Notes: generated by a model not told the origin, from the letters alone. A DNA stretch of 5,566 nucleotides from an uncultured Lachnospiraceae bacterium (GCA_947068385.1 CAMTBF010000265.1:1-5566); one strand, 5' to 3'. Positions 1 through 5,566 are shown, numbered from the stretch's first letter. Numbers and translations: made by a program.

Positions 1-2
1 TG

Positions 3-26
3 CCCTACACGACGCTCTTCCGATCT
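3..26 (+). other. Illumina TruSeq read-1 adapter remnant at contig edge
   Basis: These 24 bases are identical to the 3' part of the Illumina TruSeq/P5 read-1 adapter, ending in GCTCTTCCGATCT. The preceding two bases are TG where the adapter would have TT. This is synthetic sequence left in the assembly, not genome. Genomic sequence starts at about base 27. On the minus strand the adapter extends the neighbouring acetyltransferase frame by the residues DRKSVV and supplies its apparent stop (TAG at 7-5). Confidence 0.97.
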
Positions 27-475
27 TTCATAGCGCTGCCTGCGAACACATTCTCTTCCATGACCGCCTTTTCATAACACCGTTTCGCTGAAATGTTCTC
101 AGGGAAGACGTTTAGCTGGACGGCTCTTGCGCCGGTTATCTGGAAAGCGTATCGGAGCGCCAGCCGGAGCATTTCCTTTCCGTATCCTTTGCCTCGTTTG
201 GCGTTATCGACCATGATGAATTTCAGGAATCCCATATTGTCGTCCGTATTCACGGAATAGCAGAAAAACCCTATCACGCACCCGCCATCCTCGGTTGCCA
301 CATAAGCGCTGCCCGTCCAGTCTATGGAATCCTTCTTCAAAAAATCATGGAAGGCTTCCGGCGTGAGAGGGTATGGAAGAAGATTCGCGCACCAAAAGGC
401 GTGGGCTCTCTCATCGGTAATCCATTTCGATATAGATTTGTAGTCCCTGCCTGGTATATATGGCCGAATTCTCAT
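27..475 (-). CDS. GNAT-family N-acetyltransferase, C-terminal end missing
   Basis: This is a probable acetyl-CoA-dependent N-acetyltransferase of the GNAT fold; its substrate cannot be told. About 149 native residues are visible. The N-terminal strand and helix are MRIRPYIPGRDYKSISKWI. The core strand FLKFIMVDNAKRGKGYG carries the acetyl-CoA pyrophosphate-binding signature R-G-K-G-Y-G at about residues 94-99, followed by the helix KEMLRLALRYAF. Near the end, VFPENISAKRCYEKA matches the usual GNAT 'N..A...YEK' segment. I chose the ATG at 475 because the conserved fold begins exactly there; an open frame continues upstream to 622, but it lies antisense within the phosphatase gene and is not GNAT-like. 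A G-rich stretch about 9 bases before the ATG is only a weak ribosome site. The gene lies 61 bases after the phosphatase stop with no clear terminator or promoter between, so it may be cotranscribed. The true C-terminus is lost: everything after the Lys codon at 28-26 is adapter. Base composition looks less GC-rich than the flanking genes. Confidence 0.88.
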
Positions 476-536
476 GATGGGAGCCCCCCGATGCTGTTTA
501 TTCCAAATGAAAATGGAAACGTATTCTCTACGCGCG

Positions 537-1334
537 TCATGACATACTGGATTCCAGCAGATCCGACACATCCAACAGCTCCACCCCCGGCGCCCTGGCG
601 GTGACGGTCTGCCTGTGGTCATAGGTGAGGGGCCTGCCCTGCAGGTCGCTGACGAAGCCCCCGGCCTCCTCCACGATTAGCGCCCCCGCGGCATAGTCCC
701 AGGGAGAGAGCGCCAGCTCGAAGAAGAATTCCGCCCTGCCGCTGGCCACCATGCACAGGTCGATGGCGGCGGAGCCGCTCCTGCGCAGGTCCTCTGCCCG
801 GGACACATAGCGGTAGGCCACCTCAAAGGATCTCCGGATCAGCTTCTCGTCATAGGGAGCGGTGCCGAACAGAATCAATCCCTCCGCCAGCGTCCTGTCC
901 GAGGCGTGAATCTGCTCGCCGTTCAGGTAAGCCCCCTTCCCCTTCCGGGCGTAGAAGGTCTCCTCCAGATAGGGATTGTGCACCACGCCCAGGATGGGAC
1001 AGCCGTCCAGGGCCAGCGCTATGCTGATGCAGCTGGCGTGATAGTTCCTGGTGAAATTGGCGGTGCCGTCGATAGGATCCACGATGAAGGCATAGCCCTT
1101 GGAGATATCGGTACAGTCCATCCGGTCCTCCTCCCCCAGGAAGGCGGCTCCCGGAACCAGCTCCAGCAGGCGGGACTTCAGGATGGCCTGCACCCTGGAA
1201 TCATAATCCGTCACGAAATTCCCCCTGCCCGCTTTCTGATGGATCTTCCGCTCTATGTCGGAAGCGCTTAGCAAGATGCCCCCGCAGTCCTTTGCGATAT
1301 CAATGATTTTTTCCAGCAGATGCTCTTCCTGCAT
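537..1334 (-). CDS. Inositol monophosphatase family protein (SuhB/IMPase-like)
   Basis: This complete 265-residue protein is of typical length for the Mg2+-dependent, Li+-sensitive IMPase family, which dephosphorylates myo-inositol-1-phosphate and related sugar or nucleotide phosphates in the cytoplasm. The family motifs are in order: NFVTDYD at about 39-45, the metal-ligand motif LGEED with Glu68, the signature VDPIDGTANF with Asp86 and Asp89 (residues 85-94), the RSGSAAIDLCMVASG strand (185-199), and the second signature SPWDYAAG with Asp213, followed by EEAGG. All expected metal ligands are present, so the enzyme should be active. The ATG at 1334 is preceded by a strong GGAGGGGG site, and a promoter lies about 50 bases upstream. 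It is the first gene of a leftward unit with the acetyltransferase behind it. Substrate preference (inositol phosphate, histidinol phosphate, fructose-1,6-bisphosphate or PAP) cannot be assigned from motifs alone, so I give no symbol. Confidence 0.95.
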   Translation of the reverse strand: MQEEHLLEKIIDIAKDCGGILLSASDIERKIHQKAGRGNFVTDYDSRVQAILKSRLLELVPGAAFLGEEDRMDCTDISKGYAFIVDPIDGTANFTRNYHASCISIALALDGCPILGVVHNPYLEETFYARKGKGAYLNGEQIHASDRTLAEGLILFGTAPYDEKLIRRSFEVAYRYVSRAEDLRRSGSAAIDLCMVASGRAEFFFELALSPWDYAAGALIVEEAGGFVSDLQGRPLTYDHRQTVTARAPGVELLDVSDLLESSMS

Positions 1335-1340
1335 GTCTGT

Positions 1341-1348
1341 CCCCCTCC
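1341..1348 (-). promoter_or_regulatory. Ribosome binding site of the IMPase-family gene
   Basis: Read on the minus strand this is GGAGGGGG. The GGAGG core ends 9 bases before the ATG at 1334, a normal Shine-Dalgarno spacing. It supports that start codon. Confidence 0.8.
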
Positions 1349-1384
1349 CTCTCTCCTCGGATCCGTGCCTTGGAAGCTATTGTA

Positions 1385-1413
1385 AGTATAGCGTGTTCAT
1401 CCGTTGAATTCAA
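1385..1413 (-). promoter_or_regulatory. Sigma70/sigmaA-type promoter for the IMPase-family gene
   Basis: On the minus strand a -35 box TTGAAT (1413-1408, 4 of 6 consensus) is separated by exactly 17 bases from a -10 box TATACT (1390-1385, 5 of 6). Transcription would start near 1378, giving a leader of about 45 bases before the ATG at 1334. The -35 box lies inside the perfect 10-base palindrome TTGAATTCAA (1404-1413), which could be coincidence or part of a repressor site. Confidence 0.72.
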
Positions 1414-1419
1414 TGGGTA

Positions 1420-1433
1420 TTTTCCATTTTCCA
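1420..1433 (+). repeat. Tandem direct repeat TTTTCCA x2
   Basis: Two adjacent copies of the 7-mer TTTTCCA occur in the AT-rich centre of the divergent intergenic region, followed at once by TCCATTTT. They sit just upstream of both promoters, in a position suited to regulator binding. The short length and low complexity mean chance is possible. Confidence 0.4.
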
Positions 1434-1446
1434 TCCATTTTGAAAA

Positions 1447-1478
1447 ATGCCATTGCGGAATGGAGGACGGAGTGGCAT
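1447..1478 (+). promoter_or_regulatory. Nested inverted repeats, possible operator
   Basis: An inner perfect inverted repeat CCATT-GCGG-AATGG spans 1450-1463. An outer inverted repeat pairs ATGCCA (1447-1452) with TGGCAT (1473-1478) across 20 bases. Both overlap the candidate rightward promoter: the inner one covers its -35 box, and the outer right arm enters its -10 box. This layout is what a repressor operator for the glycoside hydrolase gene would look like, but no regulator gene is in the window and the arms are short. Confidence 0.4.
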
Positions 1479-1481
1479 ACT
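1453..1481 (+). promoter_or_regulatory. Candidate promoter for the glycoside hydrolase gene
   Basis: TTGCGG (1453-1458) and CATACT (1476-1481) are separated by 17 bases. The -10 box is preceded by TGG, giving an extended -10 (TGN) that would compensate for the weak -35. Match is 3 of 6 and 4 of 6 to consensus, so it is plausible but not strong. Its start point near 1488 would give a leader of about 60 bases to the ATG at 1552. Confidence 0.45.
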
Positions 1482-1535
1482 AGAGGAAAGATAGATTGTC
1501 CACAGAGATGACGAAGTGGAGAAAAACGTGAAAGC

Positions 1536-1542
1536 AAAGGAG
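1536..1542 (+). promoter_or_regulatory. Ribosome binding site that fixes the hydrolase start
   Basis: AAAGGAG lies 9 bases before the ATG at 1552. The alternative in-frame GTG at 1516 has no comparable site, and the residues between the two starts (EKNVKAKETDR) are not part of the conserved domain. The start is therefore placed at 1552. Confidence 0.8.
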
Positions 1543-1551
1543 ACAGACCGC

Positions 1552-4500
1552 ATGCTATACGAAAAGAACCAGACAGAGCACATTTCCGGAGAGCTGTTCA
1601 GGAATCCGTCCTGCGAGTACAGAGGGGCTCCCTTCTGGGCCTGGAACGGCAGGCTGGACAGGGATAGGCTCACGGAACAGATCCAGGTCTTCAAAAAGAT
1701 GGGCCTGGGCGGATTCCACATGCACGTGCGCACAGGGATGGACAGCCCCTACCTGGAGGAAGGGTTCATGGACGCCATCCGGCACTGCGTCGGAAAGGCC
1801 GGGGAGATGGGCATGCTGGCCTGGCTCTACGACGAGGACCGCTGGCCCTCCGGCACCGCAGGGGGGCGGGTGACCGCGAGCAGGCCCGAGTACGCCCGGA
1901 AATCCCTGCTCTTCACCACGAAGCCCTACGAGGAATGCGCCTTCCCGAGCCCGGCGGCCCCCGAGCCCGGCAGAGGGCAGGAGAACATCCGCCAGGAAAA
2001 CGGGAAGCTCCTGGCAGTCTACGACATCCTGCTGGACAAGGACGGCAGGCTGGAAGGGGCATATCGGGTGGAGAAGGAGGAGCCTGTGGAGGAGGGCGCA
2101 GCGCGCTGGTACGCGTACATGGAATACGCCTCCGCGGATCCCTGGTTCAACAACCAGGCCTATGTGGACACCCTGAACCCGGAGGCCATCGCGGAATTCA
2201 TCCGCATCACCCATGAGGCCTATGCCCGGAATGTGGGGGAGCATTTCGGGAAGCTTGCGCCCGCCATCTTTACGGACGAGCCCCAGTTCACCCCCAGGGG
2301 ATGCCTGGACTTCGCGGGAGAAGCCAAGGACGTCTTCCTGCCCTGGACCACCGGGCTTCCGGAAGCTTACCGCCAGGCTTACGGGGAGGAGCTGCTGGAT
2401 GCCTTGCCGGAGCTTTTCTGGGAGCGGGGGGACGGACTGCTTTCCACGGTCCGCTGGCGGTTCCAGAACCTGGTCACGGATCTCTTCGTGGAGAGCTACT
2501 GTGAGCAGATCGGGGACTGGTGCAGAGAGCACGGGCTCTACCTCACCGGCCATGTGATGGGGGAGGGCTCCCTCTATGACCAGACCCAGGCAGTGGGGGA
2601 TGCCATGCGCTGCTACCCTTCCTTCGGCCTTCCGGGCATGGACATGCTCTGCGATTTCCACGAGTACACCACGGCCAAGCAGGTCCAGTCCATGGTGCGC
2701 CAGACCGGGGCGGAGGGCATGCTCAGCGAGCTCTACGGGGTCACGGGCTGGGACTATGACTTTCGGGGCTACAAGCTGCAGGGGGACTGGCAGGCGGCGC
2801 TGGGGGTCACCGTGCGGGTGCCCCATCTGGCCTGGTATACCATGAAGGGAGAGGCCAAGCGGGACTATCCGGCCTCCATCAGCTACCAGTCCCCCTGGTG
2901 GGAGGAGTTCTCCATGGTGGAGGATCACTTCGCCCGCCTGAACACGGCGCTGACCAGAGGGAAGGCCCTGGTAAAGGTGGCCGTGCTGCACCCCATTGAG
3001 ACCTACTGGCTCTATTTCGGCCCCGGCGACCAGACCGCGGCCCTGCGGGAGCAGATGGATGCCCAGTTCGCCCACCTGGCGGAGGTGCTGCTGTTCGGCG
3101 GCATTGACTTCGACTATCTGTGCGAGGCCAGGCTGCCGCAGCAGTGCGGGGGCGGCAGCTATCCTCTGCAGGTGGGGGAGATGGCCTACGAGGCGATTAT
3201 CGTTCCGCCGATTAGGACGATACGCTCTGCCACACTGAGAATCCTCACGGATTTTGTCGAACAGGGCGGAAAGCTGATTTTCCTGGGGGATTGCCCGGAC
3301 TATGTGGACGCAAGGCCCTCCGGTGCCGCGGAGGCGCTGTACGGGAAGGGAATCCGCTGCGGGCTCCTGGATTCGACCATCCTGTCCCTGCTGGAGAGGG
3401 AGCGCTTCCTGGACATACAGAAAGCCGATGGGCGCAGGGCGGACGGGCTGCTGTACCAGCTGCGCCGGGAGGAGAGCGGGGACATGTGGCTCTTCGTCTG
3501 CAACGGCAGGAACCCTGTCAGCCCGGACGTGGATTCGGCGGACTGCCTGCGCTTTACGCTGAAGGGGAATTTTCGGGCGACCCTCTATGACACCCTGACG
3601 GGGAACATCGTGCCTTTGGCTGTACGCCATGACAAGGGAAGGACTATCCTGGAGCGGCCCTGGTACATCCATGAGAGCATGCTGCTGCTGTTGGAGGATG
3701 CGGAAGGGACAGGGCTGGCGGAGGGCCTCAAGGCGAAAGGGGATATGATTCGGAACCGGACAGGAGCGGCAGGGATGCCGGATGGCGCGGAAAGGGATGC
3801 CACCCGGAGTAGCGGGAAAAGGGACGCGGAAGGAGCAGGCGGAGACATCTCCTGTGACGGAGCAGATGTGACGGTGGCCTATGATATAGCGGAAATGGGT
3901 GATGGCAGTGACGGCCCGGACGTAACGGCTGACAGTGATAGCGTGGCGACCGACACAATCTGGGACAGCGCCGGAGCCGACATCCTCCTCGGGGAGGTAG
4001 AGGTCACCCTCCAGGAGCCCAACATGCTGCTCCTGGACATGGCGGAGTACGCCCTGGACGATGGGGACTACTACTCCGAGGACGAGCTGCTGCGGATAGA
4101 CAACCACGCTCGCCGGGAGCTGGGCATCCCCCTGCGCCGCAAGGAGGTGGTGCAGCCCTACCTGGTGGAGGCCGGGGAGCCAGAGCACACGCTCCATCTG
4201 CGCTTCCGCATCCGCAGCGAAATTGCCGCAGCCGGACTGAAGCTGGGCCTGGAATGCCCTGAATCCACCGGGATAAAGCTAAACGGCACCCCTGTAGCCA
4301 CCGACAGCGACGGCTGGTACGTGGACAGGGACATCGAGACCATTCCCCTTCCGGCGTTTGCGGCGGGAGAGAACCTGCTGGAAATCGCGGTGCCAATCGG
4401 CCCCCGGACGAACCTGGAGAACTTCTACCTTTTGGGAGATTTCGGTGTCCGCATATGCGGCACGGTGAAGACATTGACCGAACCGGTCAGGAAAATAGGC

Positions 4501-4953
4501 TGGGGCGACATCACCTCCCAGGGCCTGCCCTTCTACACGGGCAACCTGACCTACCGGACAAGGGTGCGCGCCCAGGGCGACTTCACCGTCCGGGTGCCCC
4601 AGTACCGGGGCGGGCTGGTGAAGATACTGCTGGACGGCAGGGACTGCGGGAACATCGCCTTCTCGCCCTATACCCTCCGGGTGCGCTGCGCCCCGGGGGA
4701 GCATAGATTGGAGTGGAGGCTCTACGGCACCCGCCAGAACGGCTTCGCCCAGCTGCACCATACCCAGGGCGTCTATTTCTACCAGAGCCCCAATTCCTGG
4801 AGGAGCGCGGGGGACCTGTGGAGCTATGAATACAGATTCAAGCCCGCCGGAATCCTGAAATCCCCGGAGATAGCGGGGGCGGCCTTCCTGGACAAGGCGG
4901 GGAACGCCCGCAGGAGGAGCTCTGCGGCCATGCACTTCACGGACAGGAGCTGA
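1552..4953 (+). CDS. GH106-like glycoside hydrolase (alpha-L-rhamnosidase-like), cytoplasmic
   Basis: This is a large glycosidase of 1133 residues, resembling family GH106 (alpha-L-rhamnosidases). The N-terminal catalytic barrel (about 14-440) shows the characteristic run YRGAPFWAWNG, LGGFHMHVRTGM and WLYDEDRWPSGTAGG. Candidate catalytic acids are Glu243 in IFTDEPQF and Glu393 in LSELYGVTGWDYDFRG; these are assigned by motif, not by alignment. A GATase/trimerisation-like alpha-beta domain follows (about 470-590, with YEAIIVPPIRTIRS and GGKLIFLGDCPDYVD). Next come a short beta-domain (about 640-718), an odd acidic insert (about 719-811), a beta-sandwich (about 812-970) and a C-terminal jelly roll (about 985-1075), closing with WSYEYRFKPAGILKSP. 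There is no signal peptide or membrane segment, so it should act on imported oligosaccharides, such as rhamnose-containing plant or host glycans. The substrate is inferred from the family only. It has its own ribosome site and candidate promoter, divergent from the phosphatase. No transporter or sugar regulator lies in the window. It could instead belong to a related, unclassified GH family. Confidence 0.8.
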   Translation: MLYEKNQTEHISGELFRNPSCEYRGAPFWAWNGRLDRDRLTEQIQVFKKMGLGGFHMHVRTGMDSPYLEEGFMDAIRHCVGKAGEMGMLAWLYDEDRWPSGTAGGRVTASRPEYARKSLLFTTKPYEECAFPSPAAPEPGRGQENIRQENGKLLAVYDILLDKDGRLEGAYRVEKEEPVEEGAARWYAYMEYASADPWFNNQAYVDTLNPEAIAEFIRITHEAYARNVGEHFGKLAPAIFTDEPQFTPRGCLDFAGEAKDVFLPWTTGLPEAYRQAYGEELLDALPELFWERGDGLLSTVRWRFQNLVTDLFVESYCEQIGDWCREHGLYLTGHVMGEGSLYDQTQAVGDAMRCYPSFGLPGMDMLCDFHEYTTAKQVQSMVRQTGAEGMLSELYGVTGWDYDFRGYKLQGDWQAALGVTVRVPHLAWYTMKGEAKRDYPASISYQSPWWEEFSMVEDHFARLNTALTRGKALVKVAVLHPIETYWLYFGPGDQTAALREQMDAQFAHLAEVLLFGGIDFDYLCEARLPQQCGGGSYPLQVGEMAYEAIIVPPIRTIRSATLRILTDFVEQGGKLIFLGDCPDYVDARPSGAAEALYGKGIRCGLLDSTILSLLERERFLDIQKADGRRADGLLYQLRREESGDMWLFVCNGRNPVSPDVDSADCLRFTLKGNFRATLYDTLTGNIVPLAVRHDKGRTILERPWYIHESMLLLLEDAEGTGLAEGLKAKGDMIRNRTGAAGMPDGAERDATRSSGKRDAEGAGGDISCDGADVTVAYDIAEMGDGSDGPDVTADSDSVATDTIWDSAGADILLGEVEVTLQEPNMLLLDMAEYALDDGDYYSEDELLRIDNHARRELGIPLRRKEVVQPYLVEAGEPEHTLHLRFRIRSEIAAAGLKLGLECPESTGIKLNGTPVATDSDGWYVDRDIETIPLPAFAAGENLLEIAVPIGPRTNLENFYLLGDFGVRICGTVKTLTEPVRKIGWGDITSQGLPFYTGNLTYRTRVRAQGDFTVRVPQYRGGLVKILLDGRDCGNIAFSPYTLRVRCAPGEHRLEWRLYGTRQNGFAQLHHTQGVYFYQSPNSWRSAGDLWSYEYRFKPAGILKSPEIAGAAFLDKAGNARRRSSAAMHFTDRS
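3706..3984 (+). other. Hydrophilic Asp/Gly/Ala-rich insert in the glycoside hydrolase
   Basis: Encodes about residues 719-811 of the hydrolase, between the strand SMLLLLEDAE and the strand ILLGEVEVTLQEPNMLLLD. The first half is basic and polar (KAKGDMIRNRTG, SSGKRD). The second half is strongly acidic (DGADVTV, MGDGSDGPDVTADSDSVATD) and has no recognisable domain motif. It contains few hydrophobic residues and is predicted to be a disordered linker. Codons here include more GAT, ATA and GTA than the neighbouring, more GC-rich coding sequence. The frame stays open throughout, so it is translated rather than a frameshift scar. Confidence 0.6.
3865..3931 (+). repeat. Imperfect direct repeat within the acidic insert
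   Basis: Two diverged copies of GAYGTRACGGYKG (3865-3877 and 3919-3931) are 54 bases, or 18 codons, apart. Both encode Asp-Val-Thr preceded by Gly-Ala or Gly-Pro. They hint that the insert grew by internal duplication that has since decayed, but the copies are short. Confidence 0.35.
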
Positions 4954-4961
4954 CGCGCTTT

Positions 4962-4983
4962 TTGCCAAAATCATTGCCTAAAA
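4962..4983 (+). repeat. Direct repeat TTGCC(A/T)AAA, 12-base period
   Basis: TTGCCAAAA (4962-4970) is followed 12 bases later by TTGCCTAAAA (4974-4983). The second copy forms the -35 box of the nuclease promoter, and the first lies directly upstream. Tandem half-sites at this place could bind a regulator, or could be chance in a short AT-rich spacer. I see no rho-independent terminator for the hydrolase here: there is a T-run at 4959-4963 but no strong stem before it. Confidence 0.4.
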
Positions 4984-5002
4984 CGGCCCCAGGCGGTATA
5001 AT
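4974..5002 (+). promoter_or_regulatory. Strong sigma70/sigmaA-type promoter for the nuclease gene
   Basis: A -35 box TTGCCT (4 of 6) is separated by 17 bases from a perfect -10 box TATAAT (4997-5002). A start near 5008-5010 gives an untranslated leader of roughly 110 bases before the nuclease ATG at 5121. This makes the nuclease transcription independent of the hydrolase. Confidence 0.78.
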
Positions 5003-5028
5003 AGACTACAGTGCCAGGGATTGACGGC

Positions 5029-5109
5029 ATGGGCCCCGGGGCGCAGATGCGGGACGAGCCCCCGGCGGGGATGGGCTCCGGAGCGAAAAGGGACAAAAAG
5101 GAACGGTAA
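5029..5109 (+). CDS. Possible 26-residue leader ORF ahead of the nuclease
   Basis: A short frame starts at ATG 5029 and ends at TAA 5107-5109, encoding 26 residues rich in Gly, Pro and Met with a basic end (AKRDKKER). It lies wholly within the predicted leader transcript. AGGGA (5016-5020) sits 8 bases before its ATG, a better-placed ribosome site than any before the nuclease ATG, which follows its stop by 11 bases. That arrangement would suit translational reinitiation. There is no homology evidence and the region is GC-rich, so it may not be translated. Confidence 0.3.
   Translation: MGPGAQMRDEPPAGMGSGAKRDKKER
5056..5078 (+). promoter_or_regulatory. GC-rich stem-loop in the nuclease leader
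   Basis: GAGCCC (5056-5061) pairs with GGGCTC (5073-5078). The stem can be extended by two C-G pairs beyond a two-base bulge, closing on a five-base loop. A separate 10-base palindrome GCCCCGGGGC lies just upstream at 5033-5042. No T-run follows, so it is not an intrinsic terminator. It may stabilise the transcript or affect translation of the leader. Confidence 0.4.
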
Positions 5110-5120
5110 GATAAGAAAAT

Positions 5121-5566
5121 ATGGACACGAATACGATAATCATCATCATGATAGCATGCGCGGCGGCCATGATGGGCAGCGCGGCCCTCTACCTGCGCCA
5201 CAGGGCAAGGCGCGCCCGGCCGGAGGCCTTCGACCTGATGGAGGGCCATGATTTTGAATACTACTGCGCGGAGCTCCTGCGGAAGAACGGCTTCCAGGAG
5301 GTGGAGGTCACGAAGGGCAGCGGAGACTACGGCGTTGACATCCTGGCCAGCAAGGACGGCGTCACCTACGCCATCCAGTGCAAATGCTACACGGCTCCCG
5401 TGGGGGTGAAGGCTGTCCAGGAGGCCTACGCGGGGCGGGACTACTACGACAGGATGGTAGGCGCGGTGCTCACCAACCAGTATTTCACCCAGCCCGCGGT
5501 GGAGGCCGCCGGGAAGCTGAAGATACTGCTGTGGGACAGAGGGTATCTGGAGGACATGGCGGAGGA
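5121..5566 (+). CDS. Membrane-anchored Mrr-type restriction endonuclease-like protein, 3' end off the window
   Basis: The 148 visible residues form an N-terminal membrane anchor followed by an Mrr_cat-type PD-(D/E)XK nuclease domain. Residues 5-24 (TIIIIMIACAAMMGSAALYL) are one hydrophobic helix, followed by the very basic RHRARRAR, which places the rest in the cytoplasm. The nuclease domain starts at GHDFEYYCAELLRKNGF (41-57), then TKGSGDYGVDILASKDG with Asp72, then YAIQCKCY with Gln85 and Lys87. These are the D...QxK catalytic residues of the Mrr family, so the site looks intact. The tail VLTNQYFTQPAVEAAGKLKILLWDR is also typical, so little should be missing at the right edge. ATG 5121 is the first start after an in-frame TAA at 5112 and keeps the anchor whole. 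The only good ribosome-like site, AAGGA at 5098-5102, is 18 bases away, which is too far. In this family, DNA cleavage, often of modified DNA, is known for Mrr itself; the role of the anchored form here is not known. Confidence 0.87.
   Translation, partial: MDTNTIIIIMIACAAAMMGSAALYLRHRARRARPEAFDLMEGHDFEYYCAELLRKNGFQEVEVTKGSGDYGVDILASKDGVTYAIQCKCYTAPVGVKAVQEAYAGRDYYDRMVGAVLTNQYFTQPAVEAAGKLKILLWDRGYLEDMAE

Noticed and set aside
476..622. N-terminal extension of the acetyltransferase to an upstream ATG at 622
   Set aside because: The added 49 residues are antisense within the phosphatase gene and the intergenic spacer, and do not belong to the GNAT fold, which begins at the ATG at 475.
1516..1551. 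Upstream GTG start for the hydrolase at 1516
   Set aside because: It has no ribosome site, while AAAGGAG is ideally placed before the ATG at 1552, and the extra 12 residues are not conserved-looking.
3709..3984. Frameshift or mobile insertion inside the hydrolase
   Set aside because: The frame is open throughout, the domains on both sides are in the same frame, and no terminal inverted repeats, target duplication or transposase fragments are visible.
1555..4197. An 880-codon open frame on the minus strand, antisense to the glycoside hydrolase
   Set aside because: It lies almost entirely opposite the well-supported hydrolase gene, and its translation is Leu/Pro/Gly/Arg/His-rich without any domain motif. 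Long antisense frames arise readily when GC-rich codons avoid the complement of stops.
4954..4983. Rho-independent terminator after the hydrolase
   Set aside because: There is a T-run at 4959-4963, but only a very weak GCG/AGC pairing upstream of it and no stable GC-rich stem.
5021..5251. 76-codon plus-strand frame overlapping the nuclease start
   Set aside because: It is in another frame from the nuclease, its sequence is low complexity, and it overlaps the clearly recognisable membrane anchor and nuclease domain.
1..5566. CRISPR array, tRNA or rRNA genes
   Set aside because: I saw no regularly spaced repeats of 24-40 bases, no tRNA cloverleaf landmarks and no rRNA-like sequence in the non-coding stretches.

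Overview
The window is a GC-rich assembled bacterial fragment. It carries two leftward genes, a long divergent gene, and the start of a fourth gene that runs off the right edge. Gene style (strong purine-rich Shine-Dalgarno sites, sigma70/sigmaA-type promoters) and protein types (a signal-less GH106-like glycosidase, an Mrr-type nuclease on a membrane anchor) fit a GC-rich gut Firmicute such as a member of the Lachnospiraceae. That taxonomic guess is inference. The left edge is not native DNA: bases 3-26 match the Illumina TruSeq read-1 adapter, so this is a contig end with uncleaned adapter.

Left part (27-1413, minus strand): an inositol-monophosphatase-family phosphatase (537-1334) has a good promoter and ribosome binding site. 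It is followed 61 bases downstream by a GNAT N-acetyltransferase whose C-terminal end is cut by the contig edge and replaced by adapter-encoded residues. The acetyltransferase gene looks less GC-rich than the rest. The 217-base divergent region (1335-1551) holds the leftward promoter, a plausible rightward promoter and small inverted repeats that could be an operator.

Middle (1552-4953, plus strand): one 1133-residue cytoplasmic glycoside hydrolase resembling family GH106 (alpha-L-rhamnosidase-like), with a barrel, a GATase-like domain and beta-sandwich domains. It carries an unusual hydrophilic, Asp/Gly/Ala-rich segment of about 90 residues between two beta-domains.

Right part (4954-5566, plus strand): no clear terminator follows the hydrolase. 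A promoter with a perfect -10 box drives a roughly 110-base GC-rich leader with a hairpin and a possible 26-codon leader ORF. This leads into a membrane-anchored Mrr-type PD-(D/E)XK nuclease that is incomplete at the right edge.

The genes do not form an obvious single pathway. A cytoplasmic glycosidase beside a sugar-phosphate-type phosphatase suggests carbohydrate use, but no transporter, regulator or sugar kinase is present to confirm it. I found no convincing undescribed multi-gene system. The best leads are the hydrolase insert and the nuclease leader.
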